This document shows positions 55,453-64,000 of a stretch of DNA of 64,000 nucleotides, piece by piece. Position 1 is the stretch's first letter, and each line of letters begins with the position of its first letter. Both the position numbers and the translations under genes were made by a program. Source of the stretch: Bacteroides ihuae (GTDB lineage: Bacteria; Bacteroidota; Bacteroidia; Bacteroidales; Bacteroidaceae); assembly GCF_900104585.1 (NCBI RefSeq), contig NZ_FNVX01000006.1:558001-622000 (forward strand), given 5' to 3'. The notes under the pieces are model-generated. The model did not search any database, was not told the origin of the DNA, and saw only the letters and a program-made list of their open reading frames with translations.

Positions 55453-56406
55453 ATGAAGAACTTCTGGTATTATATTATGGCCTTGGCAACGGTAGCTATC
55501 TGGGGCACTACATTTGTTTCCACCAAGGTATTATTGCAACACGGACTCTCGCCTACAGAAATCTTACTTTATCGTTTTCTTCTGGCTTACGTCAGCATCT
55601 GGTTTTTCTCTTCAAAACGGTTATTGGCCAACAACCTACGAGATGAAGCTTTGCTATTTGCTGCCGGAGTGTGTGGCGGTTCGCTTTACTTCATAGCAGA
55701 AAACACAGCACTTCAGATTACACTCGCCTCCAATGTATCACTTATTTTATGTACCACGCCTATACTCACCGCTTTTCTCTTACATCTGACAGATAGGAAA
55801 GAACGAGTAAAGAAACGACTGCTTTATGGATCGGGTATGGCGTTCATTGGAGTTGCATTGGTCGTATTCAACGGCAATATTATACTCAAAGTCAACCCAT
55901 TGGGCGATCTATTGACAGTTGCTGCTGCCTTGATGTGGGCTTGTTATGGCATCATATTGAAAAGACTCGACCGAAAGTACAGCGTACTGTTCATTACCCG
56001 GAAGGTCTTTTTTTATGGCATCATCACCATGCTACCCGTCCTTGCATTCTCACCTTCGCAAATCCATATATCTATTCTGAGTCAACCGATAGTAATAGCC
56101 AATCTTGTTTTTCTCGGCCTGATAGCTTCTATGCTTTGCTATATCATGTGGAACACAACAGTGAAACAACTGGGAGTAGTGCGAACGACAAATTACATCT
56201 ACATTATCCCTTTCGTCACGCTTATCTCTTCAGCTATTGTCATTAATGAAGTCATCACTTATATCGCGATCATCGGCTCCATATTCATCTTTTTGGGAGT
56301 CTATATAGCTGAGCAGGGAGATAAAATTGGTCGTTTCCTGCATTTAGCAAAAAAGAGAGGTAAGAGTGAAACACCTACCCCTCTTCTTCCAAACCAACAA
56401 ATCTAA
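55453..56406 (+). CDS. EamA/DMT-family transporter
   Basis: 317 residues with ten hydrophobic segments arranged as two EamA repeats. The first opens FWYYIMALATVAIWGTTFVSTKVLL, with RFLLAYVSIWFF following. The second begins LGDLLTVAAALMWACYGIILKRLDRKYS and later has LGLIASMLCYIMWNTTVKQLG. This is an inner-membrane exporter or permease of small metabolites; the substrate cannot be predicted. The last 25 residues are hydrophilic. Its 3' end is convergent with the disrupted TonB receptor. Confidence 0.9.
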   Translation: MKNFWYYIMALATVAIWGTTFVSTKVLLQHGLSPTEILLYRFLLAYVSIWFFSSKRLLANNLRDEALLFAAGVCGGSLYFIAENTALQITLASNVSLILCTTPILTAFLLHLTDRKERVKKRLLYGSGMAFIGVALVVFNGNIILKVNPLGDLLTVAAALMWACYGIILKRLDRKYSVLFITRKVFFYGIITMLPVLAFSPSQIHISILSQPIVIANLVFLGLIASMLCYIMWNTTVKQLGVVRTTNYIYIIPFVTLISSAIVINEVITYIAIIGSIFIFLGVYIAEQGDKIGRFLHLAKKRGKSETPTPLLPNQQI

Positions 56407-57705
56407 GCTCTCGACACTTCAAGAGCCACGAGCAATATAATCATGTCTAAGGGTTAGCATTAAAAACCTATTTTGGCCATTACACCGATTATACAACGGC
56501 TTCCGCCCACAAAAGTAGGTAGCCCTATCGTATCACCACTGTTTCCGGCATCAATGATGTATTTCTTATCAAATACATTTTTTCCAAAAGCTCCAATCTC
56601 GTAATACCAATTACGTGGATGCATACGTAAACCTGCTGTAAAGTTGGCCAATCCATATCCCGGCTGGCTCAGATCTTCACGGTTACTGTCTTCAAAGTAT
56701 ACCTGAGACTTGTATGAATAAGACGGGCGAAAGTAAACCGCAGCGGTTTTACTCACCGGCACATCTAAGTCAATACCTGCCGAGAAAGTATTCTTCGGAG
56801 TAAGACGAAAACGATTACCTGCATATTCTTGTGCATTTCCATTCTCGTCAGTGTCATTAAACTTACCATCGATAGAAGAATAGTTACCGAAGATGCTGAA
56901 ACAACGCACAGGACTGTATCGCAATCCGGCCTCCACGCCAAAGGTATGTGCCTTTCCTGCATCATCAGCCAGATATTGAGGTGCGAGGCTTCCTTCAACG
57001 GTTTGCAACGTAGTCGTCTGGAAGTGATTCCAATCATAATAATAAGCACTCAAGTCATACGATAATATACCGTTTGCTACTACTCCTTTAATGCCGGCTT
57101 CATAGCTATAGATTATTTCGGGTTGTAACTTAGTCACCTTAGCAGGCAAAACCAATATCACACCGGGGCGGCGACCTCTGGAAGCACTTACGTAGATGTT
57201 ATTACGTTTGAACATATAGTTCAGCGCCAAACGCCCAACCCAAGAAAGATAGTCGCCGGATGCAGTTATTTTTCCGTTGGAGATAGGGTTCATCAGATTG
57301 GCGGAGCCATTCATCATCATTCCAAAGATGCTGGGTTGTGCCGAAACATCCGAACGATAGCCACCCACTTGATGTTCGTAGGATGCACGCAGACCGGCAG
57401 TCAGTGCAAGAGCCGAGGTCAATTTATAGGTTCCGTCAATGAAAATCTCGGCAGCCTGATTGGTTCCATAGTTTTTGGAAGACTCTTCGTGATAACTATT
57501 TATTGGTTTTCCCGACAATTGGTCTACTTGCTGAGTAATCGACTTAATAACATCAGCAGGCACTTTCATAGCAGCTAGAGCCTGTTCAAGAGTTACAGCC
57601 GTTCCCATCTGGCTACTAAACACTGCTTCGAGCGTTTTTCTTATTTGTGGTAAGTTAGTCACGTATTGTGCTTTACCATCCACTACCGGTGCTTGATCAG
57701 GAAAT

Positions 57706-57714
57706 AAAGAGTTT
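57706..57714. repeat. Left target-site duplication of the IS
   Basis: AAAGAGTTT, repeated exactly at 59123-59131 on the other side of the element. Confidence 0.9.
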
Positions 57715-57809
57715 TATTGCTGTCCGGTAAAAATTGAAAAGCATAAAATATCTGTCCGAATTGCCTATAAAAAGGCAGTTCGGCTTTTTCCTTCAAAAAG
57801 CAAGCCCTC

Positions 57810-59012
57810 TTAATCAAAGAGTGTTGGTTCTGGAGGTGATAAACTGGACTGGTTAATGATTCTCAACCATGCTTTTTCCGGATTTTCGCAGAACATATAG
57901 AGGTCAATGTAGTACATGAGTGTCTGCCTTATGATTGTTACAAGATTTGAGAAGCTCCATTTCCGTTTAATTCGTTTTCTTATGACAGATAATAGTAAGT
58001 TTGCAATAAGTGTTACCCATATCTGTGTTTTGATTGCGTTTACGCTCTCTCCAAAGAAGTATCTGAGTGGAAAATTCTGCTTCAACTGCTTGAACAGGCT
58101 CTCTATCTGCCAGCGCCGTAAATAAATGGCAATAATTTCTTCCGGTTCCAACTCAAAGTTATTGGTCAGAAGAACGCTTGAGTACTTCTTCTTTTCCTCC
58201 CAATACTCTATCCGACGTGAAACATGTGTTATATCGTCCTTTTTAAGCTCTATCATATGATCGCTTAGTACAACCAGCCCATCTTTATTCACAAGAAAAT
58301 GGCCGTTAAGAGGGGTGTAGCGTAGGCTTTTCTTCATTTTGGTTACATAAAAGACTCCGTTGTCTGTTAATTCTTGAAAGACCTTATAGTCTATGTATGC
58401 CCTATCCATGGCTATGAATGCCCCACTTGTCAGTTTTAGTTTAGTAAGCATAACATGATCGTGAGTTGCTGCCGATGTGAAATGAATGTTATAAGGTACT
58501 CCTTCCTCGGCTTTGAGCACAGTGTGAACCTTTATGCCTCCTTTCTTCTTTCCATGCTTGGGATTGCGGCCTACACCTTTCAAAACGTTTGAAAACAGTG
58601 TTATTGTAGTAGAATCCATGATGTGCAGCAAGCGCTCCCAAGCCTTGTCCGTTCGGCTGTCCGCTAAATCATTTTTGTATTTCCGGTATAGGGAGAAATA
58701 TATCTGCTCAAAGAACTCATTACTGCGCCTATTGTTGGCTTCTGCCAAAGTGCTGCGTTTTACCATGTAATCTATGCCTAGGTGATTGATCTTATTTGCC
58801 TCAGAGAGCATTCCTATTACGATTTCACGTAGAGAATCATAGCGCATCAGCACGGCGTAGAGCATTATTACAAAGTGAGAGTAGCCGTCTAGCTTCTTCA
58901 CATAGCGCTCATGCAAACCTTTTCGGCTTATTCTTGCAATTTCTTGGCTATCGATCAATTTTAATAGCTGCGCATAAAGCGGCTGTCCGGTAAAATATGT
59001 ATTTTTGCCCAT
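57810..59012 (-). CDS. IS4-family DDE transposase
   Basis: 400 residues from ATG 59012, which has an AAAAGGAAAA ribosome site. A longer frame would need a TTG at 59042. The N-terminal DUF4372-like domain is at about 1-75. Catalytic residues are Asp in IMDSTTITLF, Asp in AMDRAYIDYKVF, and Glu in the IS4 signature YLRRWQIESLFKQLKQ (Y-2-R-3-E-6-K). It is intact from start to stop and fills most of the element. Its first codons overlap an internal copy of the terminal repeat (TGQP encoded by ACCGGACAGCC). Confidence 0.93.
   Translation of the reverse strand: MGKNTYFTGQPLYAQLLKLIDSQEIARISRKGLHERYVKKLDGYSHFVIMLYAVLMRYDSLREIVIGMLSEANKINHLGIDYMVKRSTLAEANNRRSNEFFEQIYFSLYRKYKNDLADSRTDKAWERLLHIMDSTTITLFSNVLKGVGRNPKHGKKKGGIKVHTVLKAEEGVPYNIHFTSAATHDHVMLTKLKLTSGAFIAMDRAYIDYKVFQELTDNGVFYVTKMKKSLRYTPLNGHFLVNKDGLVVLSDHMIELKKDDITHVSRRIEYWEEKKKYSSVLLTNNFELEPEEIIAIYLRRWQIESLFKQLKQNFPLRYFFGESVNAIKTQIWVTLIANLLLSVIRKRIKRKWSFSNLVTIIRQTLMYYIDLYMFCENPEKAWLRIINQSSLSPPEPTLFD
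58983..58996 (+). repeat. Internal copy of the IS terminal repeat
   Basis: GCTGTCCGGTAAAA matches 14 bp of the left terminal repeat (57718-57732 region) in the same orientation. It lies inside the 5' end of the transposase gene, about 140 bp from the right end. Confidence 0.75.
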
Positions 59013-59122
59013 AGATTTTCCTTTTAGGTGTGGTAACTGCAAAGGAAAGAAAAAGGGCTGGATTCCAAGAGAGGAAAACAGCCCTAATTTTTTGGTCCAC
59101 TAATTTTTACCGGACAGCAATA

Positions 59123-59131
59123 AAAGAGTTT
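59123..59131. repeat. Right target-site duplication of the IS
   Basis: AAAGAGTTT, identical to 57706-57714. Confidence 0.9.
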
Positions 59132-60778
59132 AAAATAGGAGCACTTTGTGCATCAGGCAGACCAAGTCCCTTAAACTGTTTAGCAAATTGGGCTTTAAGC
59201 AACGGGGATATGTAAGCCGGATAAAGACTTTGCTCGTTGATACGCATAGGTACTTCTTGTGAAGAGTTCTCATAGAAATAGCTAACTCCTCCGAAACCGG
59301 AAAAACGTCCTTTATTGTCATAGTTTAATCGAAACTCCTGGCTGAACTGCGTTCCTTTGGCTTTCTCGGATACCCAAAGAATGGGTGCGGGTGTTCCATC
59401 AGCATCGAACGATTCATCCGAATCAAATGCTCGAAATCCGGTAATAGAAGAAAGTTTCCAATTGTTATTTATTGCATGATCAAGCAAGAAAGATCCACCA
59501 CCCACGTGGCGTTTGATGTAAAGTCCTTCGCCTCGTTCCAAATCTGCCGCACTGTTAGGGTCAGTATCTCCTCCTGCAGGAGCATAGGTTTTACTCTTAA
59601 ACGATGTACCGGGATAGTTATCGTACTGATAGTCAAACACCAAATCGGCCGTTGTATTCTCACCCAACCAATAACGGGTGGAGTTACGCAAAGCAATCGT
59701 ATTCTTTCCATTCAGTCTGCCACCCGACAAGTTTTTAATAAAACCGTCACGTTCGTTATAAGAGAAAGCAAAACGATTGGCTACTTTTTGATCAACGATG
59801 GGCGTATTAATAAAACCGGTTGCCAATTTCTGGTTATAGCTACCATAGCCCAAAGAGAGTTCCCCACTCAGTTCATTGGTGGCTTTATTACGGAGTACAT
59901 GCACCGCACCTATTTCCGCACCACGTCCGAAAAGTGTTCCTTGGGGACCTTTAACAACCTCTACACGTTCAAGATCAAACAATTCCACCACCGAAGCACG
60001 AGATCGGGAGATAGAGACTCCATCTTGAAACACAGAGATACGAGGTTGTGAACGTGAATCGCCATCGTCAGAGGTTACACCACGAATGACATAACCCGGA
60101 TTGTTAGGACTTTGCAATTGAATCTGCAAACCCGGGATGTATTGCGCCATTTCGTCAAATTGCTGCACATTGAGTTTCTTTAGGTTTCCACCGGAAAGAG
60201 TACTTACGGTTATCGGCACTTCAATGCTACTTTGACTACGCTTCTGGGTACTTACTACCACCTCGCCAAGCATCTGCACGTCTTCTTTCAGTACAATCGT
60301 CATGCCATTTTTTCCTTGCAGTTCTTGCCGTTGATAACCCAAATAAGAGAATATTAGCACAGTATGTGCAGAAGGAATATCCATTGAAAATGTACCGTCT
60401 GCACCTGTCGTTGTACCAGTTCCAATTCCTTTCACCGCAATACTTACACCTGGAAGTGATTCTCCTTTTTCGTTTACGACCTTTCCTTTTATAGCTACCG
60501 AAGGAGTACTTTCATTAGCTCTATTCATAGAGCCTACGGTGGCGGCATGTGCTATCTCCTGGGAACAACACATCAATAATCCTGCCAATAAAATAATTGA
60601 CAGGACTTTACTTCCACGTCCCAATAATTCTCCGAAAATCCATTGAAACATTGAATTCGTAAATCTCCTAGAGACCTGCTTCACATTTGCTAAAGCATCA
60701 AAATGTTGAAAAAATAATAATTTGTGACTCATAATTTGTTTTTTCTACGTAGTTCTTTTATCTAGTATTATCGAAAGA

Positions 60779-62134
60779 TCAAGGTAAGGGTGCAGTTGGA
60801 GAAGAAAACTGCACCGTAAAATCATTATCAGTGGGAAAGGTATCTTCCTTGAGTACTGAAGCGGCTATGCGAAACAGCCTTGCACAATGAGTTGAATATT
60901 TTTTAATGAGATTGGCCAACCTATGAATTTCTTGTCGGCTCTCATCTGATAACTTTTCATCACCACGGCAATTGGCTATTAAAGATTCGCCCACACAGCG
61001 AGCCGCAGCAATCTTTAGCGAATCCGGCACATTAGGAGGAAACACCGAAACAACCATCGTCTCAGCACCCTGAGCAATTGTTTCCTTCGCATATTCAGTA
61101 AATGAAAGGCCATTCAAATCCAAGGGAATAGATTCGAGAAAACGGCTTTTGATCTCCATCGAGTTATCCTTTACGGATACAAGCCGATAAGGTGAAGGAT
61201 AGGTAACTGATGAACCTGTTTCTATATCATAGATAGTGTGCTTTCCTTTCTTGAAGCAAGCAATATCTTGCGCATGCGAGTGTCCGGTAAAGACAACCTC
61301 CAAACCTGCCGAAGCCAATTCGGACACTTGCTTTTTCCAATCATCCACCAGATAACCTTTCATAATGCGATCCTGATACTTCCAGTGAGATACCAGTCCA
61401 TGGTGCATCATCGCAATGATTCGTATTCCTTTTTGGTGAGCATCCGCTATCTGTGCTTTAATAAACTTCATCGTTTCAGGTTTTATTCGTCCATCATGCC
61501 GACAGATATTCTTCTCAAAATTATTCTCTTCATACTTACAAGCATCAATGGCTAATATGCGCAAGCTATTGGTTGGCTGATAGACATAAGTAAGTGAATG
61601 TTTATCTCGTGCTAAAGCATCTCCATATCCGTAGTCAGCATAAATGTCTGCAAAATCAGCAGCAGAAACGGTACGCACTCTTTCAGTCTTCTTGCCCATA
61701 AACGACACCGCATGTGGATTATTCACATCGTGATTTCCCGGGATGACAAGTGCTTGTATACCTTCGTTCTTTAAACGCACGAGGCAACTGTCTACCAAGT
61801 AGCGATGGGAGACATATTCTCCGTCTTTGGTAAGATCTCCGGTAAGCAACACTACCTGCGGATGTTCTGCAATAAGCTTATCAGTAAATTCTTTAAGTAT
61901 AACAGTAGATTCTCGCAGCATCTTTCTATCATGCATTAAGTAATCGTCAAACGCTTTTCCCTCTTCCATGAGTAAGGCCGGATCCATCACATGCACATCT
62001 GAAATAATAGCAATTCTACATTCGCCTTCTTTTCCGCTTATGCTGTTTTTGACTTGTCCCATCGCTAGAGTACTAGAAGCAAAACACAAAATCGTTAATC
62101 CGGCAACAGCAAATATTGGTAATCTTATTATCAT
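60779..62134 (-). CDS. Exported calcineurin-like metallophosphoesterase
   Basis: 451 residues. A signal peptide (1-24, ending STLAM) precedes a dimetal phosphoesterase with all five motifs: ISDVHVMD, LLTGDLTKDGEY, VIPGNHDVNN, MMHHGLVSHW and VFTGHSHAQD. The C-terminal 140 residues are a helical region of unknown role. The substrate is unknown; it might free a phosphorylated or cofactor-like nutrient for the TonB receptor encoded 46 bp downstream, which is inference from the operon. With the receptor disrupted by the IS, any such coupling is broken in this strain. Confidence 0.87.
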   Translation of the reverse strand: MIIRLPIFAVAGLTILCFASSTLAMGQVKNSISGKEGECRIAIISDVHVMDPALLMEEGKAFDDYLMHDRKMLRESTVILKEFTDKLIAEHPQVVLLTGDLTKDGEYVSHRYLVDSCLVRLKNEGIQALVIPGNHDVNNPHAVSFMGKKTERVRTVSAADFADIYADYGYGDALARDKHSLTYVYQPTNSLRILAIDACKYEENNFEKNICRHDGRIKPETMKFIKAQIADAHQKGIRIIAMMHHGLVSHWKYQDRIMKGYLVDDWKKQVSELASAGLEVVFTGHSHAQDIACFKKGKHTIYDIETGSSVTYPSPYRLVSVKDNSMEIKSRFLESIPLDLNGLSFTEYAKETIAQGAETMVVSVFPPNVPDSLKIAAARCVGESLIANCRGDEKLSDESRQEIHRLANLIKKYSTHCARLFRIAASVLKEDTFPTDNDFTVQFSSPTAPLP

Positions 62135-62325
62135 ATTTCACTTTTTTTTAGAGAAAGCAAAATAGAGGAAGAAGAAATACAATTCGATTACAGCACTGTT
62201 AACATTATGCAACACCTACTAAATCATTAAAAGATAATACGCATTATCAACTAAGTCAAGAAGAAGTAATACAAAACGTTTACTAGAAAAAAGAGATGAA
62301 TGTAAACGTAAAAGCCGGAAAAGTA

Positions 62326-62333
62326 TATCTTTG
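62326..62333 (+). promoter_or_regulatory. Zinc-ribbon gene promoter -7 element
   Basis: TATCTTTG, 31 bp before the ATG; no clear -33. Confidence 0.5.
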
Positions 62334-62364
62334 CAAATATGTTCTATCTAAATACGAATAAATT

Positions 62365-62637
62365 ATGGAAACAAAATTGTGTCAAAGCTGTGGCATGCCA
62401 TTAGAATCAAACGAAGTATTCGGCACAAATGCTGACGGTAGTAAAAATGAAGATTATTGCTGCTATTGCTTTGCTGAAGGTAAATTCACGAAAGATTGTA
62501 CAATGGACGAGATGATAGCTCATTGCATTGAGTTTTTAGATGATTTCAACAAAGATTCTGAAGTGAAATACAGTAAAGAAGAAGCGATCATTGCCATGAA
62601 GGAGTTCTTTCCTACACTAAAACGTTGGCAGGTGTAA
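62365..62637 (+). CDS. Putative zinc-ribbon domain protein
   Basis: A 90-residue cytoplasmic protein. The first 45 residues are a Zn_ribbon_2-type domain: LCQSCGMPL, then YCCYCFAEGKFTKDCTMDEMIAHCIEFL, with cysteines able to bind zinc. The rest is helical (YSKEEAIIAMKEFFPTLKRW). The family is widespread and functionally unknown. It is monocistronic and convergent with the LacI-type gene. Confidence 0.88.
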   Translation: METKLCQSCGMPLESNEVFGTNADGSKNEDYCCYCFAEGKFTKDCTMDEMIAHCIEFLDDFNKDSEVKYSKEEAIIAMKEFFPTLKRWQV

Positions 62638-62698
62638 ACAGCTATATATAATTAGTCGCGCTGTATAATTAGAAACCAATTTGACTAGACAGCCTTGC

Positions 62699-63718
62699 TT
62701 AGAGCTTTTTACACGATGAGTCTCTGATTACTAGATGTGTTGGGATAACTATCTGCACAGGAGTTGTCCTCGCCTTTATCTGTGCAAGTAACTGTTTACA
62801 AGATGCCTCGCCCATCTTGTAAGTTTGATGGGTAACGGCCGTAAGAGCAGGTTCTACGTAATTTGAATGCATCTCATCCGTATAACCAATCAGAGCAATG
62901 TCTTTCGGGATACATAGATGATGGCTCTTAATCTCTTTCATCGCAGCAAAAGCCAACGCATCATTCATGGCTAAAATGGCATCAGGTGGATTTGAGAGAG
63001 AGAGTAATCGGCGAGTAGCTTCGCGTCCTTCATCATAAGTCATTTTCTCGCAAATAACGAGTTCCTTTTCTATCGGTATTTTGTTTTGCCTCAATGCTTC
63101 CAAATAGCCATGCTTTCGCTCCTCTACTATCTTCAAATGATTGGCGCCTCCAATAAATCCGATACGTTTTGATCCTGTTTGCAACAAATGTTCTGTAGCA
63201 AGACGGGCCGATTCTACATTATCGGCAACAACAGAAGAGAATCGACCTCCGGGACAAATACGATCGAAAAACACCAACGGAATGTTCTGTGATTCTAAAG
63301 CTCCGAAATGACTATAGTCTGTTGTTTCTTGAGATAAACACGCTAGGATACCTTCCACACGAATATTTATCAAATCATCCAGACATTGTTTTTCGAGTTC
63401 ATATTGCTCATAAGATGAAGTGATAATAACAGAATAGCCATTTTGTTTAGCTACATCGCTAATGCCGCTGATTATGGAGGAATAAAAGTGGGTTACCAAG
63501 TCAGGTACCAGAATACCAATAATGCGAGGACTGTTTTTAAGCAGGCTCATAGCAAAAGGATTCGGTCTATAGTTATATTTACGAGCAAGTGCCTTGACAC
63601 GTTCTCGCATTTCAGGTCCTATTTCGGGACTATCCTTGAGAGCCCGGGATACGGTGGAAATAGAGACCCCAAGTTCTTCTGCCAAATTCTTTAGCGAGAT
63701 ATGCGTATTTGTCTTCAT
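62699..63718 (-). CDS. LacI-family transcriptional regulator
   Basis: 339 residues. The N-terminal helix-turn-helix and hinge (ISLKNLAEELGVSISTVSRALKDSPEIGPEMRERVKALARKYNYRPNPFA) are followed by a periplasmic-binding-protein-like effector domain (about 65-335; IIGILVPDLVTHFYSSIISGI, VFFDRICPGGRFSSVVADN, RIGFIGGANHL, LIGYTDEMHSNYVEPALTAVTHQ). It likely senses a sugar or sugar derivative. The divergent aldo/keto reductase 164 bp away is the natural target; a palindrome between them (63784-63799) could be the operator. A -7 element (TATATTTG, 63743-63736) precedes it. Confidence 0.93.
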   Translation of the reverse strand: MKTNTHISLKNLAEELGVSISTVSRALKDSPEIGPEMRERVKALARKYNYRPNPFAMSLLKNSPRIIGILVPDLVTHFYSSIISGISDVAKQNGYSVIITSSYEQYELEKQCLDDLINIRVEGILACLSQETTDYSHFGALESQNIPLVFFDRICPGGRFSSVVADNVESARLATEHLLQTGSKRIGFIGGANHLKIVEERKHGYLEALRQNKIPIEKELVICEKMTYDEGREATRRLLSLSNPPDAILAMNDALAFAAMKEIKSHHLCIPKDIALIGYTDEMHSNYVEPALTAVTHQTYKMGEASCKQLLAQIKARTTPVQIVIPTHLVIRDSSCKKL

Positions 63719-63735
63719 GGCAATAGCTATTTCCG

Positions 63736-63743
63736 CAAATATA
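63736..63743 (-). promoter_or_regulatory. LacI gene promoter -7 element
   Basis: TATATTTG on the minus strand, 18 bp before the ATG. Confidence 0.45.
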
Positions 63744-63783
63744 ACTGTTTCAGGTTACATTAGCAACAGATAATGCCGGATTG

Positions 63784-63799
63784 ACGCAAACCTTTGCGT
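63784..63799. promoter_or_regulatory. Candidate LacI-type operator
   Basis: ACGCAAA-CC-TTTGCGT is a perfect 7-bp palindrome with a 2-bp centre, midway between the divergent LacI gene and the aldo/keto reductase and upstream of the latter's -7 element. LacI-family proteins bind such 14-18 bp palindromes. Confidence 0.55.
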
Positions 63800-63842
63800 G
63801 CTTTTTTAGGCAACCATTCTTAGGTATATTCAACGTATGTTC

Positions 63843-63850
63843 TATTTTTG
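63843..63850 (+). promoter_or_regulatory. Aldo/keto reductase promoter -7 element
   Basis: TATTTTTG, 33 bp before the ATG. Confidence 0.5.
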
Positions 63851-63882
63851 GCTATTAATTATCACTTTAATTAAAATATGCT

Positions 63883-64000
63883 ATGATTTACAATGAAATT
63901 GGAAAGACAGGAATGAAAGTTTCAAACCTCAGCTTCGGTGCATCTTCACTCGGAGGAGTATTTCACGATATTCGTGAGGCAGAGGGAATAAGAGCGGTAT
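63883..64000 (+). CDS. Aldo/keto reductase, 5' end only
   Basis: The ATG at 63883 opens a frame that runs off the window: MIYNEIGKTGMKVSNLSFG followed by ASSLGGVFHD and EAEGIRAV. The start pattern (gKTGmkVS-lsfGassLGgvF) is that of aldo/keto reductases of the L-galactose / D-threo-aldose dehydrogenase group. Only 39 residues are visible, so catalytic residues cannot be checked. It is divergent from the LacI-type regulator, which suggests a sugar-induced catabolic operon continuing beyond the window. Confidence 0.85.
   Translation, partial: MIYNEIGKTGMKVSNLSFGASSLGGVFHDIREAEGIRAV

Larger units (their letters stand above)
57715..59122 (-). mobile_element. IS4-type insertion sequence, 1,408 bp
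   Basis: Both ends carry a perfect 21-bp terminal inverted repeat starting TATTGCTGTCCGG. A 9-bp target duplication (AAAGAGTTT) flanks it. It contains one transposase gene on the minus strand. Length, single DDE transposase and 9-bp duplication fit the IS4 family. I do not assign an IS name. The element looks complete and potentially active. Confidence 0.93.
56460..60732 (-). pseudogene. TonB-dependent receptor disrupted by an IS4-type element
   Basis: The 5' part (60732-59132) encodes a signal-like region, a CarboxypepD-like domain (IKGKVVNEKGESLPGVSIAVKG), a plug (FDLERVEVVKGPQGTLFGRGAEIGAVHV) and the first barrel strands. The 3' part (57705-56460) holds the remaining barrel to the aromatic C-terminus (VMAKIGF). 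The element at 57715-59122 and one copy of the 9-bp duplication interrupt it. Removing them rejoins codons in frame (ILNSLFPDQAPVV) to give about 951 residues, so no other damage is visible. The insertion is therefore recent. The gene follows a metallophosphoesterase by 46 bp in the same operon. Confidence 0.92.

Noticed and set aside
1..64000. CRISPR array, prophage or integrative element
   Set aside because: No regularly spaced direct repeats, phage structural genes, integrase or conjugation genes are visible; the only complete mobile element is the IS at 57715-59122.

Overview
The window looks like a chromosomal segment of a Bacteroides species or a close relative (Bacteroidales). The evidence is a SusC/SusD pair, several TonB-dependent receptors, a TPR/AraC-type regulator, a GH3-beta-lactamase fusion, and many copies of the Bacteroides sigma-ABfr -7 element (TAnnTTTG) in front of genes. 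Gene content is mostly housekeeping and transport. The accessory parts are one SusCD locus, one insertion sequence, and one dispersed intergenic repeat.

Layout: 1-5424 holds the 3' end of radA, an FAD dehydrogenase, a LuxR-type regulator with a degenerate receiver, and a TonB-dependent receptor. 5425-5951 is intergenic and carries copy 1 of the dispersed repeat. 5952-9597 (minus) is a tightly coupled metA - rlhA - zinc-ribbon membrane lipoprotein operon. A 56-residue ferredoxin (9868-10038) is followed on the minus strand by an aspartate aminotransferase, ribBA with an LptF/G-type permease, and a START-like protein. A CAT-anticodon tRNA lies at 15218-15291. 15345-22408 (minus) is a kdpF-A-B-C operon that continues into a stand-alone KdpD N-terminal protein and a separate histidine kinase. 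An NtrC-type (sigma-54) response regulator lies just upstream behind a terminator. 24122-28923 holds a four-domain sulfur-handling flavoprotein, a DUF1304 protein, a nitroreductase, a PepSY protein and a MarR regulator. 29238-33947 (minus) is an operon of a 5'-nucleotidase split into two genes plus a GH3-beta-lactamase fusion. Then come rplS, a ROK glucokinase, a five-gene MacAB-TolC-like efflux operon (35853-41647), a GT51 transglycosylase with a long N-terminal region, and a TlpA-like thiol protein.

45090-51841 (minus) is a SusCD locus with its TPR/AraC-type regulator. Its susC carries an in-frame amber codon after residue 71. 52248-56406 holds small envelope proteins, a CvfB-like S1 protein and a DMT exporter. 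56460-62134 (minus) is a metallophosphoesterase - TonB receptor pair whose receptor is split by a 1,408-bp IS4-type element with a clean 9-bp target duplication. A zinc-ribbon protein, a LacI regulator and a divergent, truncated aldo/keto reductase end the window.

The most interesting signal is non-coding. Two roughly 255-285 bp repeats lie 46 kb apart in opposite orientation (about 5585-5868 minus, 51889-52145 plus). Each carries the same promoter, an identical 26-nt segment at the predicted RNA 5' end, an intrinsic terminator with compensatory changes, and further downstream a long hairpin that also shows a compensatory base-pair change. This fits a paralogous small-RNA family, perhaps related to the FopS sRNAs described in Bacteroides thetaiotaomicron; that link comes from memory and is untested here.
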